Part shown: positions 23,609 to 33,032 of the stretch, one piece after another
Numbering within the stretch: position 1 is the first letter of the stretch
Layout of the letters: every line of letters begins with the position of its first letter
Assembly (NCBI RefSeq): GCF_020387415.1
Contig: NZ_JAGWCB010000018.1
Coordinates: forward strand, 248,001 to 312,000
Source of the DNA: Ideonella benzenivorans
GTDB lineage: Bacteria > Pseudomonadota > Gammaproteobacteria > Burkholderiales > Burkholderiaceae_C
Direction of reading: 5' to 3'
Length of the DNA: 64,000 bases
Program-made: the position numbers and the translations under genes
The notes under the pieces: model-generated
What the model was told of the DNA's origin: nothing
The model's database searches: none
What the model saw: only the letters and a program-made list of their open reading frames with translations

Positions 23609-25222
23609 TCAAGGCGCCGGCACACTCCAGCGCCGTGTCACCTCGCCCTGGCTGTTGACGCTTTCCAGGTGCACGCCGAAACCCCACAGCCGAGCCACAT
23701 GCTTGAGCACCTCCTGCGCGCTGTCGTCCAGCGGCCGGTTGTTGTGCTGGGTGTGGCGCAGGGTCAGGCTGCGGTCGCCGCGCAGGTTCACATTCCAGAC
23801 CTGGATGTTGGGCTCGCGCGCGCCCAGGTCGTACTGGCGTGACAGCGCCTCGCGCACCCGGCGGTAGCCCATCTCGTCGTGGATGGCACTGACCTCCAGG
23901 GTCGCCTCCTGGTCGTCGTCGGTGATGGCGAAGAGGCGGAAGTCGCGCATCAGCTTGGGGCTGAGGAACTGGCCGATGAAGCTCTCGTCCTTGTAGTTGC
24001 GCATGGCCTGGTCCAGCGTGGGCAGCCAGGGCTTGCCCGCGATGTCGGGGAACCATTCGCGGTCTTCGTCGGTGGGTGCCTCGCAGATGCGCTGAATGTC
24101 GGTGTACATCGCGAAACCCAGCGCATAGGGGTTCAGGCCGCTGTAGCCGCGGTCGCCCACCCGCGGCTGGTAGATGACGTTGGTGTGGGACTTGAGCCAC
24201 TCGATCATCACGCCGTCGGTGAGGTAGCCATCGTCGTACATGGTGTTGAGCAGCCGGTGGTGCCAGAAGGTGGCCCAGCCCTCGTTCATCACCTGGCTCT
24301 GGCGCTGCGGGTAGAAGTACTGCGCCACCTTGCGCACGATGCGCACGATCTCGCGCTGCCAGGATTCCAGCAGCGGCGCGTTCTTCTCGACGAAGTACAG
24401 CAGGTTCTCTTCCGGGTCGGCCGGAAAACGCCGGGCTTCGGGCGCCTCCTCGGCGGCCTCGGCCTTGCGCGGCAGGGTGCGCCAGAGGTCGTTGATCTGC
24501 TGCTGCGCATAGGCCTCGCGGTCCTTGCGCAGCGCCAGCTCCTCGGCCAGGGTCTTCTTGCTGGGGCGGCGGTAGCGGTCCACGCCGTGGTTCTGCAGCG
24601 CGTGGCAGGAGTCGAGGAACTCCTCCACGGTGTCCACGCCATAGCGCTCCTCGCACTCGGCCACATAGTTCTTGGCGTAGACCAGGTAGTCGATGATGGA
24701 CGCGGCATCGGTCCACATCCGGAACAGGTAGTTGCCCTTGAAGAAGCTGTTGTGGCCGTAGGCCGCGTGGGCGATCACCAGCGCCTGCATCGCCATCGTG
24801 TTCTCCTCCATCAGGTAGCTGATGCAGGGGTTGGAGTTGATGACGATCTCGTAGGCCAGACCCATGTGGCCACGCTTGTAGTTCTTCTCGGTGGCGATGA
24901 ACTCCTTGCCGTAGCTCCAGTGCCGGTAGTTCACCGGCATGCCCACGCTGGCGTAGGCGTCCATCATCTGCTCGGCGGTGATGATCTCCAGTTGGTTCGG
25001 GTAGGTGTCCAGGCCGAAGCGACGCGCGGTGCGATCGATCACCTCGTGGTACTGGGTGATCAGCTCGAAGGTCCAGTCGCTGGGGTCGGGCAGCGGGTGC
25101 TCCGGGCGCGGGCCGGGCGGCAGCGGCGCCTGCAGGGCCACCCGCCCCTTGCGGCGCTCCTGTCCGTCCGGGATCTTGCCGTGGTCGTCGTGCCAGCGGC
25201 GTTCCTGGGAGAAGTCGCTCAT
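23609..25222 (-). CDS. SpoVR family protein
   Basis: 537 residues. SpoVR (YcgB) proteins are about 500 residues and are encoded with prkA and yeaH in many proteobacteria; the family is named for a role in the B. subtilis spore cortex but its biochemistry is not known. Diagnostic parts include QEVIDRTARRFGLDTYPNQLE-type N-terminus, FFKGNYLFRMWTDAASIIDYL and the C-terminal NVNLRGDRSLTLRHTQHN. The start codon overlaps the yeaH stop by four bases, so they are translationally coupled. Confidence 0.95.
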   Translation of the reverse strand: MSDFSQERRWHDDHGKIPDGQERRKGRVALQAPLPPGPRPEHPLPDPSDWTFELITQYHEVIDRTARRFGLDTYPNQLEIITAEQMMDAYASVGMPVNYRHWSYGKEFIATEKNYKRGHMGLAYEIVINSNPCISYLMEENTMAMQALVIAHAAYGHNSFFKGNYLFRMWTDAASIIDYLVYAKNYVAECEERYGVDTVEEFLDSCHALQNHGVDRYRRPSKKTLAEELALRKDREAYAQQQINDLWRTLPRKAEAAEEAPEARRFPADPEENLLYFVEKNAPLLESWQREIVRIVRKVAQYFYPQRQSQVMNEGWATFWHHRLLNTMYDDGYLTDGVMIEWLKSHTNVIYQPRVGDRGYSGLNPYALGFAMYTDIQRICEAPTDEDREWFPDIAGKPWLPTLDQAMRNYKDESFIGQFLSPKLMRDFRLFAITDDDQEATLEVSAIHDEMGYRRVREALSRQYDLGAREPNIQVWNVNLRGDRSLTLRHTQHNNRPLDDSAQEVLKHVARLWGFGVHLESVNSQGEVTRRWSVPAP

Positions 25223-26502
25223 GCGGTGGCTCCTTCCTTCTTGAACAGGTCCCGAAAGACCGGGTAGATCTCCGAGGCCTCGACCGCCTTGCGCATTGCG
25301 AAGTTCGGGTGCCCCTCGCCCAGACGGGTGTACTCCTCCCAGAGGTTCTGTTCCTCCTCGGCCACCTGCACATAGGCGTAGTAGCGGCAGGCGGGCAGCA
25401 GCTTCTCGGTCAGCAACTCGCGGCAGCGGCCGCTGTCATGGTGCCAGTTGTCACCATCGCTGGCCTGGGCGCCGTAGATGTTCCACTCGGTCGGGTTGTA
25501 GCGCTCGCGGATGATCTGGTCCATCAGCTCCAGCGCGCTGGACACCACGGTGCCTCCGGTCTCGCGGGCGTGGAAGAAGTCCTCCTCGCTCACCTCCTGA
25601 GCCTGGGTGTGGTGGCGGATGAAGACCAACTCGATCTTCTCGTAGTGGCGGGTCAGGAACAGGTAGAGCAGGATGAAGAAGCGCTTGGAGAGCTCCTTGC
25701 GCTGTTCGTCCATCGAGCCCGAGACATCCATCAAGCAGAACATCACCGCCTTGCTGGTGGGCACCGGCACCCGCACCCGGCTGCGAAAGCGCAGGTCGAT
25801 CGGGTCGAGGAAGGGGATCAGCCCCAGCCGGGCCTTGAGCGCGGCAATGCGCTCCTGGGCGTCCTTGAGCTGCTGCTTGACGGCCGGGTCGTCCGAGGGC
25901 TGGCGCATCATCTGAGCCACCAGATCCTCCAGCGCGTGCAGCTCGCGGCGCGACTCGCCGCCCAGGGCGATGCGCCGGCCCAACGCGCCTCGCATCGAGC
26001 GCACCACGTGCAGGTTGTTGGGCGTGCCATCGCTGGAGAAGCCGGCACGGTGGGTCTTGTACTCCGGCACCTCGGCCAGCTGGGTGCGGATCAGGTGCGG
26101 CAGGGCCAGGTCCTCGAAGAAGACCTGCATGAACTCCTCCTTGCTCAGCGCAAAGGCGAAATCGTCCTCGCCCTCGCCGGAGTCGCTGGCCTGTCCCTTG
26201 CCCTGCCCCTGCCCGCCACCGCCCTGCGGCCGCTGGATGCGGTCACCGGTGATGTATTCCTGGTTGCCCGGGTGCACCATGTCGCGGCGCCCGCCCGAGC
26301 CGTGGTGGAACACGGGCTCCGAGAGGTCCTTCTTGGGAATGCGCACCTCTTCGCCGCGCTCCAGGTCGCGGATGCCACGGCCATCCACCGCGCGGCGCAC
26401 CGCGTCGCGAATCTTGTCCTTGTAGCGCCGCAGGAAGCGCTCGCGGTTGCCGATCGACTTGTTCTTGCCTGCCAACCGCCGGTCGATGATCTGCTGAAGC
26501 AT
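25219..26502 (-). CDS. yeaH: YeaH/YhbH family protein (DUF444)
   Basis: 427 residues. The family has a von Willebrand A-like domain; here a MIDAS-like LMDVSGSMDEQRKEL lies near residue 255, preceded by a low-complexity Gly/Gln linker (about 95-110). YeaH works with the kinase PrkA (YeaG) in stationary-phase and nitrogen-stress survival in enterobacteria. I chose ATG 26502 (MLQQIIDRRLAGKNKS), the usual start. It is the middle gene of prkA-yeaH-spoVR, 68 bases after prkA. Confidence 0.95.
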   Translation of the reverse strand: MLQQIIDRRLAGKNKSIGNRERFLRRYKDKIRDAVRRAVDGRGIRDLERGEEVRIPKKDLSEPVFHHGSGGRRDMVHPGNQEYITGDRIQRPQGGGGQGQGKGQASDSGEGEDDFAFALSKEEFMQVFFEDLALPHLIRTQLAEVPEYKTHRAGFSSDGTPNNLHVVRSMRGALGRRIALGGESRRELHALEDLVAQMMRQPSDDPAVKQQLKDAQERIAALKARLGLIPFLDPIDLRFRSRVRVPVPTSKAVMFCLMDVSGSMDEQRKELSKRFFILLYLFLTRHYEKIELVFIRHHTQAQEVSEEDFFHARETGGTVVSSALELMDQIIRERYNPTEWNIYGAQASDGDNWHHDSGRCRELLTEKLLPACRYYAYVQVAEEEQNLWEEYTRLGEGHPNFAMRKAVEASEIYPVFRDLFKKEGATA

Positions 26503-26570
26503 GGACGACAACCTTTGTCAGAGGATCGCGGGCCAAGCGCCGGGCCGGCGCACCCGCCGGCCCCGGGGCC

Positions 26571-28493
26571 TCATGAACTCTTGCGCACGCGCAGGTACCA
26601 CTCGCACAGCAGGCGCACCTGCTTGGGCGTGTAGCCCTTGGCCACCATGCGGTCGACGAAGTCCTCGTGCTTCTTGGCCTCGTCGGCACTGGCCTTGGCA
26701 TTGAAGCTGATGACCGGCAGCAGCTCCTCGGTGTTGGAGAACATCTTCTTCTCGATCACCGAGCGCAGCTTTTCGTAGCTGGTCCAGACCGGGTTCTTGC
26801 CCTGGTTGTTGGCCCGCGCGCGCAGCACGAAGTTGACGATCTCGTTGCGGAAGTCCTTGGGGTTGGCGATGCCGGCGGGCTTCTCGATCTTCTCCAGTTC
26901 GCCGTTGAGGCTGGCGCGGTCGAACACCTCGCCGGTGTCGGTGTCGCGGTACTCCTGGTCCTGGATCCAGTAGTCGGCGTAGGTGACGTAGCGGTCGAAG
27001 ATGTTCTGCCCGTACTCGCTGTAGCTTTCCAGGTAGGCGGTCTGGATCTCCTTGCCGATGAACTCGGCATAGCGCGGCGCCAGCAGTTCCTTGATGAAGG
27101 CGGTGTACTTCTGCTCGGTCTCGGCCGGGAACTGCTCGCGCTCGATCTGCTGCTCCAGCACGTACATCAGGTGCACCGGGTTGGCCGCCACCTCCTGGCT
27201 GTCGAAGTTGAAGACCTTGGAGAGGATCTTGTAGGCGAAGCGGGTGGAGATGCCGCTCATGCCTTCGTCGACACCGGCGTAGTCGCGGTACTCCTGGTAG
27301 CTCTTGGCCCGCGGATCGGTGTCCTTGAGGTTCTCGCCATCGTAGACCTGCATCTTGCTGAACAGGCTGGAGTTCTCCGGCTCCTTCAGCCGGGTCAGGA
27401 TGGCGAACTGGCTCATCATCTTCAGCGTGCCGGGCGCGCAGGTGGCGTGTGCCAGCGAAGAGCCCTTGAGCAGCTTCTCGTAGATCTTCACTTCCTCGCT
27501 GACGCGCAGGCAGTACGGCACCTTGACGATGTAGATGCGGTCCAGGAAGGCCTCGTTGTTCTTGTTGTTGCGGAAGGCCTTCCACTCGCTCTCGTTGCTG
27601 TGCGCCAGCACCACGCCGTCGAAGGGGATCGCCCCAAAGCCTTCCGTGCCCTTGAAGTTGCCTTCCTGGGTCGCGGTCAGCAGGGGGTGCAGCACCTTGA
27701 TCGGCGCCTTGAACATCTCGACGAATTCCAGCAGGCCCTGGTTGGCCAGGCACAGCCCGCCGCTGTAGCTGTAGGCGTCCGGGTCGTCCTGCGCATAGCT
27801 CTCGAGCTTGCGGATGTCGACCTTGCCCACCAGGCTGGAGATGTCCTGGTTGTTCTCGTCGCCCGGCTCGGTCTTGGCGATGCCGACCTGCTTGAGGATG
27901 CTGGGATGGCGCTTGACGACCTTGAACTTGCGGATGTCACCGCCAAACTCCTCCAGCCGCTTGACCGCCCAGGGCGACATGATGCGGTTGAGGTAGCGAC
28001 GCGGGATGCCGTACTGCTCTTCCAGCAGCGGGCCATCCTCGATCGGGTCGAACAGCCCCAGCGGCGACTCGTTCACCGGCGAGCCCTGGATGGCGTAGAA
28101 GGGCACCTCCTGCATCAAGGCCTTCAGGCGCTCGGCAATCGAGCTCTTGCCGCCCCCCACCGGGCCCAGCAGGTAGAGGATCTGCTTCTTCTCCTCCAGG
28201 CCTTGGGCGGCATGGCGGAAGTAGGAGACGACCTGCTCGATCGCATCCTCCATGCCGTAGAACTCCGCGAAGGCCGGGTAGATCTTGATGACCTTGTTGG
28301 CGAAGATGCGCGACAGCCGCGGGTCATGCCGGGTGTCCACCATCTGCGGCTCGCCAATGGCCTGCAGCATGCGCTCGGCCGCCGTGGCATAGGCCAGTGG
28401 ATTTCGCTTGCACTCCGCCAGATAGTCCTCGAGGGACATTTCTTCCTCGCGGGTGCGCTCGTAACGGGCGGCGAAACTGCTCATGACATCCAT
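26571..28493 (-). CDS. prkA: PrkA family serine protein kinase
   Basis: 640 residues, the usual length. An AAA-type P-loop GPVGGGKSS (110-118) sits in the N-terminal PrkA AAA domain; the C-terminal kinase-like domain includes FRNEIVNFVLRARANNQGKNPVWTSYEKLR and the Lys-rich end KGYTPKQVRLLCEWYLRVRKSS. The ribosome site aggaggtcacc before ATG 28493 is close to ideal, fitting a strongly translated first gene of a stress operon. In other bacteria the operon is under stationary-phase or general-stress control. Confidence 0.96.
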   Translation of the reverse strand: MDVMSSFAARYERTREEEMSLEDYLAECKRNPLAYATAAERMLQAIGEPQMVDTRHDPRLSRIFANKVIKIYPAFAEFYGMEDAIEQVVSYFRHAAQGLEEKKQILYLLGPVGGGKSSIAERLKALMQEVPFYAIQGSPVNESPLGLFDPIEDGPLLEEQYGIPRRYLNRIMSPWAVKRLEEFGGDIRKFKVVKRHPSILKQVGIAKTEPGDENNQDISSLVGKVDIRKLESYAQDDPDAYSYSGGLCLANQGLLEFVEMFKAPIKVLHPLLTATQEGNFKGTEGFGAIPFDGVVLAHSNESEWKAFRNNKNNEAFLDRIYIVKVPYCLRVSEEVKIYEKLLKGSSLAHATCAPGTLKMMSQFAILTRLKEPENSSLFSKMQVYDGENLKDTDPRAKSYQEYRDYAGVDEGMSGISTRFAYKILSKVFNFDSQEVAANPVHLMYVLEQQIEREQFPAETEQKYTAFIKELLAPRYAEFIGKEIQTAYLESYSEYGQNIFDRYVTYADYWIQDQEYRDTDTGEVFDRASLNGELEKIEKPAGIANPKDFRNEIVNFVLRARANNQGKNPVWTSYEKLRSVIEKKMFSNTEELLPVISFNAKASADEAKKHEDFVDRMVAKGYTPKQVRLLCEWYLRVRKSS

Positions 28494-28870
28494 GGTGACC
28501 TCCTGTGCAGGGAAGGCGCGGCCGGCGTGACTCCGGGACGCGTCTGGAAAGTTTTGATGGAGTCCCGGCTTGACTCGGCCCGGGCGCCATCAGAGCTTTC
28601 CGATCAGAGATGCATGTCAGTTCATTGGAGGGCTGGTCTCAAGCTTGGTTCAAGGCCGCAGGGCGGCATCGAACCATCAGAACGTGTTTCCGTGTGCAGT
28701 TTGTCGCGCCAACGTGAGCCTCGCTCTCGAGGGAGGTTTCAGCATAAGCCATGCCACCCTTTCCTGTCTCGCGGCGCGGCAGCTCACGCTGTGTCCCATC
28801 CTCTCGCCGAACGCGCGACGAGGCAAGGGGGTTGACGGCGATCCCCCGTGGACCGGTTGCGCTGCGTGGC
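28494..28870. other. Intergenic region upstream of prkA
   Basis: About 375 bases between the prkA start and the parB stop. It must hold the prkA operon promoter on the minus strand, but I see no convincing -35/-10 pair, palindrome or terminator. Several frames cross it; none has a ribosome site or protein-like composition. Confidence 0.5.
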
Positions 28871-29779
28871 TCAGCGCTCGGTCAACCCCAGCTTGTCCAG
28901 CAGGCCGGAGAGCTCGTCCAGCGAGTCGAAGCGGATCGCGACCTCGCCCTGCTCACCACGGCGCGTCTTGCGCTGCACGCGGATCTCGACGTGGGCGGTC
29001 AGCAGATCGGCCAGCTGTTCCTCCAGCCGCACGATGTCGCGCGACTTCTCGGGGGCGGTCTTGCCGGTGGCCGCCTTTTCCGGCTGCAGCGCCTTGGTGG
29101 CCAGCTTTTCGGCATCGCGCACCGACAGCTTCTTGGCCACCACCTCGTTGGCGGTGAGGATCTGCTGGGCCGCCGGCAGCGGCAGCAGCGCCCGGGCATG
29201 ACCCATGTCCAGGTCGCCGGCCATCAGCATCTTCTGCACCGGCTCGGCCAGGTTCAAGAGGCGCAGCAGGTTGGAGGCCGCGCTGCGCGAGCGTCCCACC
29301 GATTGCGCGGCCTGCTCATGCGTCAGACCGAACTCATCCACGAGGCGCTTGAGGCCCTGTGCCTCTTCCAGCGGGTTCAGGTCCTCGCGCTGGATGTTCT
29401 CGATCAGCGCCATCACGGCGGCGGCTTCGTCCGGCACCGGCTTGACCAGCACCGGCACCTCGCTCAAGCCGGCCAGCTGGGCGGCCCGGAAGCGGCGCTC
29501 GCCGGCGATGATCTCGTAGCGGTGCTGCACCGGATCGCCGACCGGACGCACCAAAATGGGTTGCATGATGCCCTGGCTCTGGATGCTCTCGGCCAGCTCG
29601 TAGAGCGAGCCTTCGTCCATGCGGGTGCGCGGCTGGTACTTGCCCGCCTGCAGCTGACCGATCTTCAGCACGCTGGGCTGGCCCTCGTTGCCGGCCGCCC
29701 GGGCGGGCGCTTCCGTGACCTTGGGCCCCAACAGGGCCTCCAGCCCCATCCCGAGGCCCTTGGGTTTCTTGCTTGCCAT
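28871..29779 (-). CDS. parB: Chromosome-partitioning protein ParB
   Basis: 302 residues, beginning MASKKPKGLGMGLEALLG as chromosomal ParB/Spo0J proteins do. The CTPase/N-terminal domain includes IMQPILVRPVG and the signature GERRFRAAQLAGL; the helix-turn-helix (LTHEQAAQSVGRSRSAASNLLRLLNL) reads parS; the C-terminal part dimerises. Three parS sites lie 5-7 kb away in and near mnmG. Unusually, parA is about 3.2 kb distant, with four other genes between. Start at ATG 29779. Confidence 0.96.
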   Translation of the reverse strand: MASKKPKGLGMGLEALLGPKVTEAPARAAGNEGQPSVLKIGQLQAGKYQPRTRMDEGSLYELAESIQSQGIMQPILVRPVGDPVQHRYEIIAGERRFRAAQLAGLSEVPVLVKPVPDEAAAVMALIENIQREDLNPLEEAQGLKRLVDEFGLTHEQAAQSVGRSRSAASNLLRLLNLAEPVQKMLMAGDLDMGHARALLPLPAAQQILTANEVVAKKLSVRDAEKLATKALQPEKAATGKTAPEKSRDIVRLEEQLADLLTAHVEIRVQRKTRRGEQGEVAIRFDSLDELSGLLDKLGLTER

Positions 29780-29843
29780 GGGCGGCATTGTCCGCGATCA
29801 GCGGCCCGGGGCCACGCGGATCGACGCCAGGCCCTTGCGCGGC

Positions 29844-30605
29844 TCAGCTGATCATGTGCCGCGCCATGGCCTCGGCCACCGCCTGCACGCGGTTGCCCGC
29901 CCCCAGTTTGCGCATGATCTTGCGCAGGTGGTTCTTCACCGTCAGCGCGCTGATGCCCAGCTGCTCGCCGATCTGCGCATTGCTGCGCGCCAGCCGCATG
30001 GCCCGCAGCACCTGCAGCTCGCGCTCGGTCAGCACCTGAGGCCAGTCGGTCGCCTCCAGCGAGACGGGTGCGCCATCCTGCAGCGCCCGGGCCGCGCTGA
30101 AATGCAGGTGCGGCAGCCAGGCCTGCAGCCCGGCCAGCGTGGCCGCCTCGTCCAGCGCGGCCGGCGCGGGCCGCCCCAGGGCCACCAGCAACGGTGGCTG
30201 GACGCCGATGCTGCCGTCCACCCCATGCACGGCCAGCTGCGCGAAGCCCCCGGCCCGCAGGCCTTCGCTCTCGGCACCACGCAGCCGCGCCAGATCCACC
30301 AGCACCGGCCGCCGCCCCGCGGCCACCCAGGCCTCCTGCAAGGCCAGCCACCAGGGCGCCTGCGGCTGGGCCAGGGCCTCGACCAGCGGCTCGGCCAACG
30401 GCACGCAATTGAACACCTCCACCCGGTGCTCGGCCCCGGTGCCGAGGCGGCCCAGGCGGCTCAGCAGCAGCTCATGCGGCACGAAGCGGTGCAGGTGCAG
30501 CCGCAGCCAGAGGAAGAACTGGTGCCGGTTGCGCACCGTGCCCGCCACTTCGGCGGCGCGCAGCAGGGCTTCGCCGTCGGGCGGGACGAACGTGGATGGG
30601 GTCAT
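29844..30605 (-). CDS. LuxR-family regulator, EpsA-like
   Basis: 253 residues. The C-terminal GerE helix-turn-helix (about 190-245) is clear: LTERELQVLRAMRLARSNAQIGE then ISALTVKNHLRKIMRKLGAGNR. The N-terminal domain (AAEVAGTVRNRHQFFLWLRLHLHRFVPHELLL) resembles EpsA, a regulator often seen near exopolysaccharide and PEP-CTERM/exosortase genes in betaproteobacteria; no such genes are in this window. It has no phospho-receiver domain. It sits between parB and the hydrolase, 64 bases upstream of parB in the same direction. Confidence 0.85.
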   Translation of the reverse strand: MTPSTFVPPDGEALLRAAEVAGTVRNRHQFFLWLRLHLHRFVPHELLLSRLGRLGTGAEHRVEVFNCVPLAEPLVEALAQPQAPWWLALQEAWVAAGRRPVLVDLARLRGAESEGLRAGGFAQLAVHGVDGSIGVQPPLLVALGRPAPAALDEAATLAGLQAWLPHLHFSAARALQDGAPVSLEATDWPQVLTERELQVLRAMRLARSNAQIGEQLGISALTVKNHLRKIMRKLGAGNRVQAVAEAMARHMIS

Positions 30606-30660
30606 GGCGGCTCAGGCTAGGCAGCGGCGGTGAAGCGCCGATGACAGGCCGCTGCGCCGT

Positions 30661-31221
30661 TCAGACCGGCCGGCCGTCGATCAGGGCCTGCAGCCAGGCC
30701 CGGCCCTCGGGCCAGTCCCCCAGGTCGGACAGGTGGTTGATGTGGCCCCGCGGGCCGATGGACCGGCTGGGCACGCCCCACTGCGCGGCCAACCAGCGGG
30801 CCCGCTCAGGCGTGCACCAGGGGTCGTCCTCGCTGTAGACCGCCAGCGCCGGGAACGGCAGGCGGGGCAGGCGCATCGGCCGCCAGTTGAACAGCTGGGG
30901 CGGCACGTCCGCCCCGTCCAGATCGGGCGGCGCCACCAGCAGGGCGGCCAGCACCCGCCCCACCTGCTGGCTGTGCGCGGCCCAGGCCGACACCAGGTGG
31001 TTGCCCAGACTGTGGGCCACCAGCACCACCGGCCGCGGGTCGGCCAGCACAGCCTCTTCCAGCTGCGCCATCCAGTCGCCCCGGCGGGGCCAGAGCCAAT
31101 CGTGCTGGGGCACGCGCGCATCGCCATGCAAGGCCTCCCAGCGGGTCTGCCAGTGGCCTTCACCCGAGTTCTGCCAGCCAGGCAGCACCAGAACACGGGG
31201 GAGCGATGGGGATGACGACAC
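30661..31221 (-). CDS. RBBP9/YdeN family serine hydrolase
   Basis: 186 residues of a small alpha/beta hydrolase. The nucleophile elbow is VAHSLGNH, with Asp in YSEDDPWC and the last catalytic His in [15 protein letters not shown], the usual triad order. The oxyanion region is [18 protein letters not shown]. Substrate unknown. A gene of this type often lies between parA and parB in related bacteria, which fits its place here. Start at ATG 31221, divergent from argC. Confidence 0.9.
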   Translation of the reverse strand: MSSSPSLPRVLVLPGWQNSGEGHWQTRWEALHGDARVPQHDWLWPRRGDWMAQLEEAVLADPRPVVLVAHSLGNHLVSAWAAHSQQVGRVLAALLVAPPDLDGADVPPQLFNWRPMRLPRLPFPALAVYSEDDPWCTPERARWLAAQWGVPSRSIGPRGHINHLSDLGDWPEGRAWLQALIDGRPV

Positions 31222-31312
31222 GATGGAGACCTGCGCTTGGCTTATGCTTCAGGCCCCGATTCTGGCCCAGCACGCCGCTGCGCGCCGACCCGGGCAGGAA
31301 GTGAAGGACCGC

Positions 31313-32254
31313 ATGACTTACAAGATCTACGTGGACGGCCAGGAAGGCACCACCGGTTTGCGCATCCACGAAGTGCTGGCCGGCCGCCGCGACGTCGAGG
31401 TGCTGCGCATCGACGCCGACAAGCGCAAGGACAGCGCCGAGCGCGCCCGCCTGCTGAACGCCGCGGACGTGGCCTTCCTGTGCCTGCCGGACGCCGCTTC
31501 GCGCGAGGCCGTCACCCTGCTGAGCAACCCGGCCACCTGCCTGATCGACGCCAGCACCGCGCACCGCACCGCGCCCGGCTGGACCTTTGGCATGCCGGAG
31601 CTGGCGCCGGGCCAGCGCGCGGCCATCCGCGCCAGCAAGCGCATCGCCAACCCGGGCTGCCACGCCAGTGCCTTCATCCTGCTGCTGCGCCCGCTGGTGG
31701 ACGCCGGCCTGGTGCCGGCCGAGGCCGCCATCTCGGCCACCTCGCTGACCGGCTATTCCGGTGGCGGCAAGAAGATGATCGAGCAGTACGAAGCCGGCGG
31801 CGACCCCGCCTTGCAGGCGCCTCGCCCCTACGCCCTGGGCCTCGCCCACAAGCACCTGCCCGAGATGAAGGCTCACACCGGCCTGGCGCAGCCGCCAGTG
31901 TTCCTGCCCGTGGTGGGCCCGTTCTACAAGGGCTTGGCCGTGAGTGTGCCTTTGCATCGCTCGCAGCTGAAGCCTGGCACCAGCGCCGCGCAACTGCAGC
32001 AGGCCCTGGCCGAGCGCTATGCCGGCGAGCGTTTCGTGCGGGTGATGCCGCTGGCCGACCCCGACACGCTGGCGACCGGTTTCTTCGACGTGCAGGCCTG
32101 CAACGACACCAACCGGGTGGACCTGTTCGTCTTCGCCAACGACGAACAGGTGCTGCTGATGTCCCGCCTGGACAACCTGGGCAAGGGCGCCAGCGGCGCC
32201 GCGGTGCAGGCGATGAACGTGCACCTGGGCCTGGACGAAGGCGCCGGTCTCTGA
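31313..32254 (+). CDS. argC: N-acetyl-gamma-glutamyl-phosphate reductase
   Basis: 313 residues, the shorter (type 2) AGPR form. It reduces N-acetylglutamyl phosphate to the semialdehyde in arginine synthesis, using NADPH. The N-terminal nucleotide-binding part is [19 protein letters not shown], the catalytic Cys is C116 in NPGCHAS, and the C-terminal region [13 protein letters not shown] and [12 protein letters not shown] are typical. The ATG at 31313 is preceded by gaagga. It is not with other arg genes here. Confidence 0.95.
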   Translation: MTYKIYVDGQEGTTGLRIHEVLAGRRDVEVLRIDADKRKDSAERARLLNAADVAFLCLPDAASREAVTLLSNPATCLIDASTAHRTAPGWTFGMPELAPGQRAAIRASKRIANPGCHASAFILLLRPLVDAGLVPAEAAISATSLTGYSGGGKKMIEQYEAGGDPALQAPRPYALGLAHKHLPEMKAHTGLAQPPVFLPVVGPFYKGLAVSVPLHRSQLKPGTSAAQLQQALAERYAGERFVRVMPLADPDTLATGFFDVQACNDTNRVDLFVFANDEQVLLMSRLDNLGKGASGAAVQAMNVHLGLDEGAGL

Positions 32255-32332
32255 GCCCCTGTGCGGGGTGAACGCCACACCCCTGCCATTGGAGGGATGT
32301 TCGCAGCGTACCGGCCGTTACATACTTCCCAC

Positions 32333-33007
32333 ATGATCCCGTTCAATGCAGCACGGCCCCTGGTGGCCACCCTGGGGCTGACCGCCGCGATCGCGTGGGC
32401 CCCCGCCGCCCGCGCCCAGACCGACACCGCCGCCCCGGCGACGGACACCGAGGCGCCCATCTGGTCGGTGGGCGTGTTCGGCGGCAAGCTCTACAAGGAC
32501 AACCTGCTGGACCTGATCCCCCATGCCGTCAGCGGTGACTTGCGGGGTCAGGACAGCGACATCGCCGGCGTGGTGGTGCGCCGTTCGCTGGACAACCCCG
32601 GCTGGGTTCGGGCCTGGGGCGAATGGGGCGGCATGCCGGTGTTCACCGGCCTGGAGTTCGGCGCCTTCCACCACAACGGCGAGCTGCACTTCAACGAGGT
32701 GGTGGCCGGTTGGCGCATCGGCGCCACGGGCATCCAGTGGCGGGGCCTGAAGGTGGACGTGGCCGGCAGCTTCGGCCTGTCCCATGCCTTTGACAAGCCG
32801 CCCTACGACAACCCGGACCGCACCGACGACCAGGACAACTACGCCACCTTGTTCTACATGGCCCCGGAAATCGCCTTCCGCCACGATGCCCTGCCCGGCT
32901 GGGCGCTGGCGCTGCGCATCCACCACCGCTCCGGCATCTATGGTCTGGTGGCCCCCAGCCATGTGGGCTCCAACCATGTGGGTCTGCTGCTGACACGCGA
33001 CTTCTGA
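32333..33007 (+). CDS. Outer-membrane beta-barrel protein, possible lipid A deacylase (PagL-like)
   Basis: 224 residues with a signal peptide cut after ARAQ. The mature chain has alternating aromatic strands and ends in phenylalanine (GLLLTRDF), as outer-membrane barrels do. The RIHHRSGIYGLVAPSHVGSNHVG region resembles the active-site strand of PagL/acyloxyacyl hydrolases, where His and Ser act together; if right it would remove the 3-acyl chain of lipid A. The family is divergent and the match is only by eye. Stands alone 78 bases after argC. Confidence 0.6.
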   Translation: MIPFNAARPLVATLGLTAAIAWAPAARAQTDTAAPATDTEAPIWSVGVFGGKLYKDNLLDLIPHAVSGDLRGQDSDIAGVVVRRSLDNPGWVRAWGEWGGMPVFTGLEFGAFHHNGELHFNEVVAGWRIGATGIQWRGLKVDVAGSFGLSHAFDKPPYDNPDRTDDQDNYATLFYMAPEIAFRHDALPGWALALRIHHRSGIYGLVAPSHVGSNHVGLLLTRDF

Positions 33008-33032
33008 GCCGCTGCCGGCACGGCCTTGGTGA